DNA of 49,348 bases from Bacteroidota bacterium (GTDB lineage: Bacteria > Bacteroidota > Bacteroidia > Cytophagales > UBA9547). The position numbers and the translations under genes were made by a program. Under the pieces are notes generated by a model. The model was not told the origin of the DNA. It searched no databases and was given only the letters and a program-made list of their open reading frames with translations. The stretch spans positions 1 through 49,348 of the forward strand of contig RDZG01000076.1 of assembly GCA_004293915.1 (NCBI GenBank), written 5' to 3'. Each line of letters opens with the position of its first letter. Positions within the stretch are counted from its first letter, which is position 1. Positions 45,730-49,348 of this stretch are shown here, in pieces.

Positions 45730-46344
45730 ATGTCGGCAGCACACAAACTACATTTTACTATCGAAGATTATCTTGAAACAGAGTCCTTATCGCCTGTAAA
45801 AAGAGAATATTATCGTGGCGAAATTTTTGATATGGCAGGTGCAAGCCCAGTTCATAATCTAATTGTAGGCAATTTAGCTAGTATTTTAGGGCAATATTTA
45901 AAAGGCAAACCTTGTAACTTCTTTCCATCTGACTTAAAAGTTTTTGTAGAAAAATACCTTTTTTTTACGTACCCAGATTTGACAATAGTTTGTGGGCAAC
46001 CTGAGTTTTTTGAAAAAGATGAAAATACATTGATGAACCCTTCGGTAATTATTGAAGTTACATCAAAAAGCAATTCAAATTATGATAAATCAGGGAAGTT
46101 TGGATTGTTTAGGGCTTTACCTAGTTTTGAAGAATATATTTTGATTTCTTCATTCACACACGAAGTAATTATTTATCATAAACACGATGAGAACGTTTGG
46201 GGAATAACAGCAAGTGAAAACCAACTTTCTGAAAATGTATTTATTAAAACAATAGATTTAACAATTTCTTTAGAGGATATTTATTACAACACAGCTTTAA
46301 TTGAAAATAAATTAACATTAAAAAGCTTTAATCAGATTTTATAA
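45730..46344 (+). CDS. Uma2-family (DUF820) putative endonuclease
   Basis: 204-aa protein of the PD-(D/E)XK-related Uma2 family, which is abundant in cyanobacteria and some Bacteroidota and has no settled function. Core residues are seen in order: EYYRGEIFDMAGASPVHNLIVGNL (about 27-50), SDLKVF, the acidic TYPDLTIV (about 80-87), and NPSVIIEVTSKS with Glu and Lys (about 105-116). YDKSGKFGLFRALPSFEEYILI follows. It is the first of two tandem paralogues between nuoD and nuoE. Confidence 0.88.
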   Translation: MSAAHKLHFTIEDYLETESLSPVKREYYRGEIFDMAGASPVHNLIVGNLASILGQYLKGKPCNFFPSDLKVFVEKYLFFTYPDLTIVCGQPEFFEKDENTLMNPSVIIEVTSKSNSNYDKSGKFGLFRALPSFEEYILISSFTHEVIIYHKHDENVWGITASENQLSENVFIKTIDLTISLEDIYYNTALIENKLTLKSFNQIL

Positions 46345-46381
46345 ATATTTAAGGTATTGAGTTATAAAAAGTAAAAAAATC

Positions 46382-46981
46382 ATGTCAGCACAACCTATAG
46401 TATTAATATCTGAAGAAGAATATCTAGAAATGGAAATTTCTTCGCCTTTTAAAAGCGAGTATTTTAAAGGCGAAGTATTTGCTATGGCTGGAGGTACACA
46501 GGTACATAATAACATTGGCATAAACTTAACTTTGCTTATTGGCAATTTTCTTAAAAATAAAAAATGTCGTTTATATTCAAGCGACATGAAAATATTTGTA
46601 CCAAAATACCCATATTATACCTATCCTGATTTGAGTATAGTTTGTAATAAACCTGAATATAGTCCACTTACTGACCATGCCATTACAAATCCGAGTGTAA
46701 TAATTGAAGTTTTATCAAAATCTACTGAAAATTATGATAAAACAACTAAATTTGGATTGTTTAGACAAATACCAAGTTTGCAGGAATTTATTTTGGTTTC
46801 ATCATTAAAACATCATGTTGAAATATATCATCGATTTGATGTTGAAGTTTGGGAACAAACCGCTGATACAACCAAACTAGAACATACTGTTTTGATTAAA
46901 GAAATTGAGTTAGAAATTACTTTAGCAGATATTTACGAAAATACTGATTTACTAGAAAATAAAATAGATTTTAAAAGATGA
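46382..46981 (+). CDS. Uma2-family (DUF820) putative endonuclease, tandem paralogue
   Basis: 199-aa paralogue of the preceding gene with the same motif order: EYFKGEVFAMAGGTQVHNNIG, SDMKIF, TYPDLSIVCNKPEY, NPSVIIEVLSKSTENYDKTTKFGLFRQIPSLQEFILV. Identity to its neighbour looks moderate, so the duplication is not recent, unless both were acquired. Its stop overlaps the nuoE ATG (ATGA, 46978-46981), so nuoE translation probably depends on it. No inverted repeats or transposase flank the pair. Confidence 0.88.
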   Translation: MSAQPIVLISEEEYLEMEISSPFKSEYFKGEVFAMAGGTQVHNNIGINLTLLIGNFLKNKKCRLYSSDMKIFVPKYPYYTYPDLSIVCNKPEYSPLTDHAITNPSVIIEVLSKSTENYDKTTKFGLFRQIPSLQEFILVSSLKHHVEIYHRFDVEVWEQTADTTKLEHTVLIKEIELEITLADIYENTDLLENKIDFKR

Positions 46982-47526
46982 GTGCCTATTCACACGATAC
47001 GATAAAAACAGGAAAAGAAATTAAATTTTCGCCAGAAGCCCAAAAATTTGTAGATAAACATTTGGCAAAATATCCTGAAGGAAAAAAGAAATCTGCTTTA
47101 CTTCCTTTGTTGCATTTGGCACAACAAGAACTTGGTGGTTGGTTAAGTGTTGATGTACAAGATTATATAGCTACTATATTGAATATCAAGCCAATAGAGG
47201 TTTATGAAGTAGTAACATTTTATTCGCAATATTACACCAAACCTGTAGGAAAATATGTATTTGAAGTATGCCGTACAAGCCCTTGCAAATTGCGTGGTTC
47301 AGACGAAATAGTGGAATACATCGAAAATAAACTAAGCATAAAAGATGGACAAACAACTCCAGATGGCATGTTTACGCTCAAAACGGTGGAGTGTTTGGCT
47401 GCTTGTGGCATGGCACCCGTGATGCAATGTGGATTGCCTTATCACGAATTTTTGACCGAAGAAAAAGTGGATAAAATCATTAACGATTGCATAGCCGAAA
47501 ACAAAATAAGTAGAGCGTTTTTTTAG
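46978..47526 (+). CDS. nuoE: NADH-quinone oxidoreductase subunit E
   Basis: 24-kDa subunit of complex I with the N1a-type [2Fe-2S] cluster near NuoF. In 182 aa the cluster ligands are Cys98 and Cys103 (CRTSPC) and Cys139 and Cys143 (CLAAC). The N-terminal helical bundle has the typical SALLPLLHLAQQELGGWLS and PIEVYEVVTFYSQYY. Its start overlaps the second Uma2 gene. nuoF is expected next in this operon type but dxr follows instead; the remaining nuo genes may lie beyond the right edge. Confidence 0.96.
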   Translation: MSAYSHDTIKTGKEIKFSPEAQKFVDKHLAKYPEGKKKSALLPLLHLAQQELGGWLSVDVQDYIATILNIKPIEVYEVVTFYSQYYTKPVGKYVFEVCRTSPCKLRGSDEIVEYIENKLSIKDGQTTPDGMFTLKTVECLAACGMAPVMQCGLPYHEFLTEEKVDKIINDCIAENKISRAFF

Positions 47527-47547
47527 AACATTTATCTACCTCCAACT

Positions 47548-48717
47548 TTGGAACCCAAAACAAAACGCCATTTGGCGATATTAGGCTCAACAGGTTCTAT
47601 TGGCACACAAGCCTTAGAAGTTGTAAAATCACACCCCGAAAAGTTTGAAATAGAAGTACTTACGGCTCAAAATAATGCCGATTTGTTAATTGCTCAAGCT
47701 ATCGAATTTCAGCCAAATTGTGTGGTTATTGCCAACGAAACTTTGTACGAAAAAGTAAAATTAGCATTAGCAAACCAACCCATAAAAGTTTATACTGGCA
47801 ATGCAGCCATTGCCGATGTGGTGCAAATGACAGATATCGACATGGTTTTGACCGCCATGGTTGGTTATTCGGGACTTTTGCCAACGATAAAAGCTATAGA
47901 AGCAGGTAAAACTATTGCTTTGGCAAATAAAGAAACATTGGTAGTTGCAGGCGAATTAATTACCAAATTAGCTTATGAAAAAGGTATCAATATCTTACCT
48001 GTAGATTCCGAACATTCAGCAATTTTTCAATGTTTGGTTGGCGAATTTCATAATCCCATCGAAAAAATAATTTTAACTGCTTCTGGTGGACCATTTAGAG
48101 GCAAAAAGCGTGATGAACTTTTGCACGTAACCAAAGCACAAGCATTGAAACATCCAAATTGGGAAATGGGTGCAAAAATTACCATAGACAGTGCCAGTTT
48201 GATGAACAAAGGACTCGAAGTGATAGAAGCAAAGTGGCTTTTTGCTTTAAAACCCGAACAGATTGAGGTTATTGTGCATCCGCAAAGTATTGTGCACTCA
48301 TTGGTACAATTTAAAGATGGTTCGATGAAAGCCCAAATGGGTTTGCCTGATATGAAACTTCCGATTCAATATGCCATTGGATTTCCAAACAGATTAACAT
48401 CTGATTTTGAGCGATTTAACTTTTTAAATTATCCCCATTTAACTTTTGAAAAACCAGATACAGAAACATTTAGAAATTTAGATTTGGCATACGAAGCCCT
48501 AAAAGCGGGTGGAAACAAAGCCTGTATTTTAAATGCAGCCAACGAAATTGCGGTTGATGCCTTTTTGAAAGACAAAATCAAGTTTTTGGATATTGCCAAA
48601 ATCAATGAAAAAACCATGAATGCTTGCAGTTTTGTTTCAAAACCAAAGCTAGAAGATTATCAAAATACAGATAAAGAAGCCAGAAAAGTGGCAGAAGAAT
48701 TTGTGAATAAAACATAA
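47548..48717 (+). CDS. dxr: 1-deoxy-D-xylulose-5-phosphate reductoisomerase
   Basis: Second enzyme of the MEP isoprenoid pathway: converts DXP to MEP with NADPH and a divalent metal. 389 aa, full length. Visible: NADPH motif LGSTGSIGTQALEVV (11-25), metal/substrate site VDSEHSAIFQCL (about 151-162), TASGGPFRG, ITIDSASLMNKGLEVIEA (about 210-227) and the flexible loop HPQSIVHSLV. The start is a TTG (MEPKTKRH); no ATG gives a complete NADPH motif. It follows nuoE by 21 bases and is likely transcribed with it. Confidence 0.95.
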   Translation: MEPKTKRHLAILGSTGSIGTQALEVVKSHPEKFEIEVLTAQNNADLLIAQAIEFQPNCVVIANETLYEKVKLALANQPIKVYTGNAAIADVVQMTDIDMVLTAMVGYSGLLPTIKAIEAGKTIALANKETLVVAGELITKLAYEKGINILPVDSEHSAIFQCLVGEFHNPIEKIILTASGGPFRGKKRDELLHVTKAQALKHPNWEMGAKITIDSASLMNKGLEVIEAKWLFALKPEQIEVIVHPQSIVHSLVQFKDGSMKAQMGLPDMKLPIQYAIGFPNRLTSDFERFNFLNYPHLTFEKPDTETFRNLDLAYEALKAGGNKACILNAANEIAVDAFLKDKIKFLDIAKINEKTMNACSFVSKPKLEDYQNTDKEARKVAEEFVNKT

Positions 48718-48754
48718 CCATTTTCTATCAGTTCAAATTATTTCAGAAATTTAT

Positions 48755-48762
48755 TAACTTTG
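48755..48762 (+). promoter_or_regulatory. Candidate -7 box of the RelE-type toxin-antitoxin operon
   Basis: TAACTTTG matches TAnnTTTG 14 bases before the antitoxin ATG; at the -33 position only TTCA is present. It could give the pair its own promoter inside the larger operon. Confidence 0.3.
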
Positions 48763-48775
48763 TAATATAATTATA

Positions 48776-48988
48776 ATGCAGACTATGCTCAATCTACATC
48801 ATACATTTGTAAAGAATCCTAAAGGTAAAAACATTGGAGTGTTTATACCTTTGAGCGATTATCAAAAAGTATTGAATCTAATGGATGATTATCAAGATAT
48901 AGTGGCTTTTGACAAAGCTATAAAACACAAAAACGATGTTATACCTTTTAGAGATGCTATAAAACAACTTGAAAAAAAGTCAAAATAA
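48776..48988 (+). CDS. Antitoxin of a RelE/ParE-type pair
   Basis: 70-aa protein upstream of, and overlapping by 20 bases, a RelE-type toxin gene. The beta-rich start (LHHTFVKNPKGKNIGVFIPLSDYQKVLNLMDDYQD) fits Phd/RelB-like antitoxins that have an N-terminal DNA-binding part. The lysine-rich C-terminal helix (IPFRDAIKQLEKKSK) would wrap the toxin. The family is not certain from sequence alone; the neighbour makes the role likely. Met4 (48785) is an alternative start. Confidence 0.72.
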   Translation: MQTMLNLHHTFVKNPKGKNIGVFIPLSDYQKVLNLMDDYQDIVAFDKAIKHKNDVIPFRDAIKQLEKKSK

Positions 48989-49241
48989 ATATTCAATTGT
49001 AATTACAAAATATGCTTTAAAAAAGCTAGAAAAGCTTCCTTTGAGCATACGAAATGAAATAAATAGAAGGATTTTAGAATTAGAAGATAATCCCCGACCA
49101 TTAGGTTGCAAAAAACTCACCAATAGATCTGGTTACAGAATACGTTTTGCAGATTACAGAATAATATATTTGATTGAAGACAACATACTTACTGTAACAG
49201 TTATTGATACAGGGCACCGAAAAGATATTTATAATTCGTAA
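48969..49241 (+). CDS. RelE/ParE-family toxin
   Basis: 90-aa toxin of the RelE superfamily, which mostly cut mRNA on the ribosome. The fold signature is clear: YSIVITKYALKKLEKLPLSIRNEINRRILELEDNPRP, then KKLTNRSGYRIRFADYRIIYLIEDNILTVTVIDTGHRKDIY, with the conserved Y-R-I-R-x-x-D-Y-R-I-I-Y and G-H-R residues. It overlaps the antitoxin gene by 20 bases. The 107 bases after it hold nothing I recognise, apart from an ATG at 49344 at the very edge that could start the next gene. Confidence 0.88.
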   Translation: MKKSQNKYSIVITKYALKKLEKLPLSIRNEINRRILELEDNPRPLGCKKLTNRSGYRIRFADYRIIYLIEDNILTVTVIDTGHRKDIYNS

Positions 49242-49348
49242 TTTTCTAATATTGGTAGTATCCTAAAAAGTGTGTATGAAGAGAATCAAAAATATCATTT
49301 TAGAGATAGATTGAAGTCTTTGTTTTTTTGTCTAAACTAACAAATGGA

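Noticed and set aside
45718-46981. Uma2 pair as an insertion sequence or transposon
   Set aside because: No transposase, terminal inverted repeats or target-site duplication could be seen around the pair.

Overview
The window is about 49 kb of AT-rich DNA from a member of the Bacteroidota. The evidence is an alternative complex III (ACIII) plus cytochrome oxidase cluster, a type IX secretion (T9SS) type-B/CHU_C-like C-terminal domain, long PKD-like and LamG-like surface proteins, LytS/LytTR two-component genes, DUF4292 and DUF4384 proteins, and promoters of the TTTG-N19-TAnnTTTG type. A Chitinophagia/Saprospiria-like lineage is a guess from gene style only.

Layout. 1-4605 (minus): the first 1535 codons of a giant secreted repeat protein that runs off the left edge. 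4872-16105 (minus): a respiratory operon actABCDEF-coxB-coxA (quinol:cytochrome c oxidoreductase feeding an aa3-type oxidase), with a good promoter at 16133-16163 and a strong terminator at 4816-4848. 16356-16943: a secreted peptidoglycan amidase. 16940-19812 (minus): a LiaF-like membrane protein, a DUF4288 protein, a LytS-type kinase and a LytTR regulator, which looks like an envelope-stress module. 19997-21241: a GHKL ATPase with a STAS-like partner. 21312-24845: smc. 24850-27510 (minus): secreted MsrB, a membrane-anchored papain-like protease and a HicAB toxin-antitoxin pair. 27593-33967 (minus): one 2125-codon reading frame (subtilase, PKD, five LamG-like modules, Ig/PKD, CHU_C) cut by a single in-frame TAG. 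34076-42229: an SDR enzyme, a bestrophin, a TolC-like protein, bactofilin, AtpZ, TPR/DUF4292/TPR proteins and a methyltransferase.

42337-49241 holds the start of the complex I operon (nuoA, B, C, D, E). It is interrupted by non-core genes: two pairs of tiny membrane-protein genes (between A and B, and between C and D), two tandem Uma2-family genes (between D and E), then dxr and a RelE-type toxin-antitoxin pair. The inserted genes are tightly packed or overlap the nuo genes (ATGA junctions), so they are probably co-translated.

NADH is oxidised by Nuo, the quinol by ACIII, and electrons pass to the aa3 oxidase. The nuo and act operons share an almost identical promoter layout. The observations most worth following up are the paired small membrane genes inside nuo, the in-frame stop in the subtilase-LamG protein, the ATPase/STAS-like pair, and the 19-bp perfect inverted repeat covering the hicA start codon. 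No tRNA, rRNA, CRISPR array or insertion sequence was recognised, and no gene-free stretch exceeds about 270 bases.
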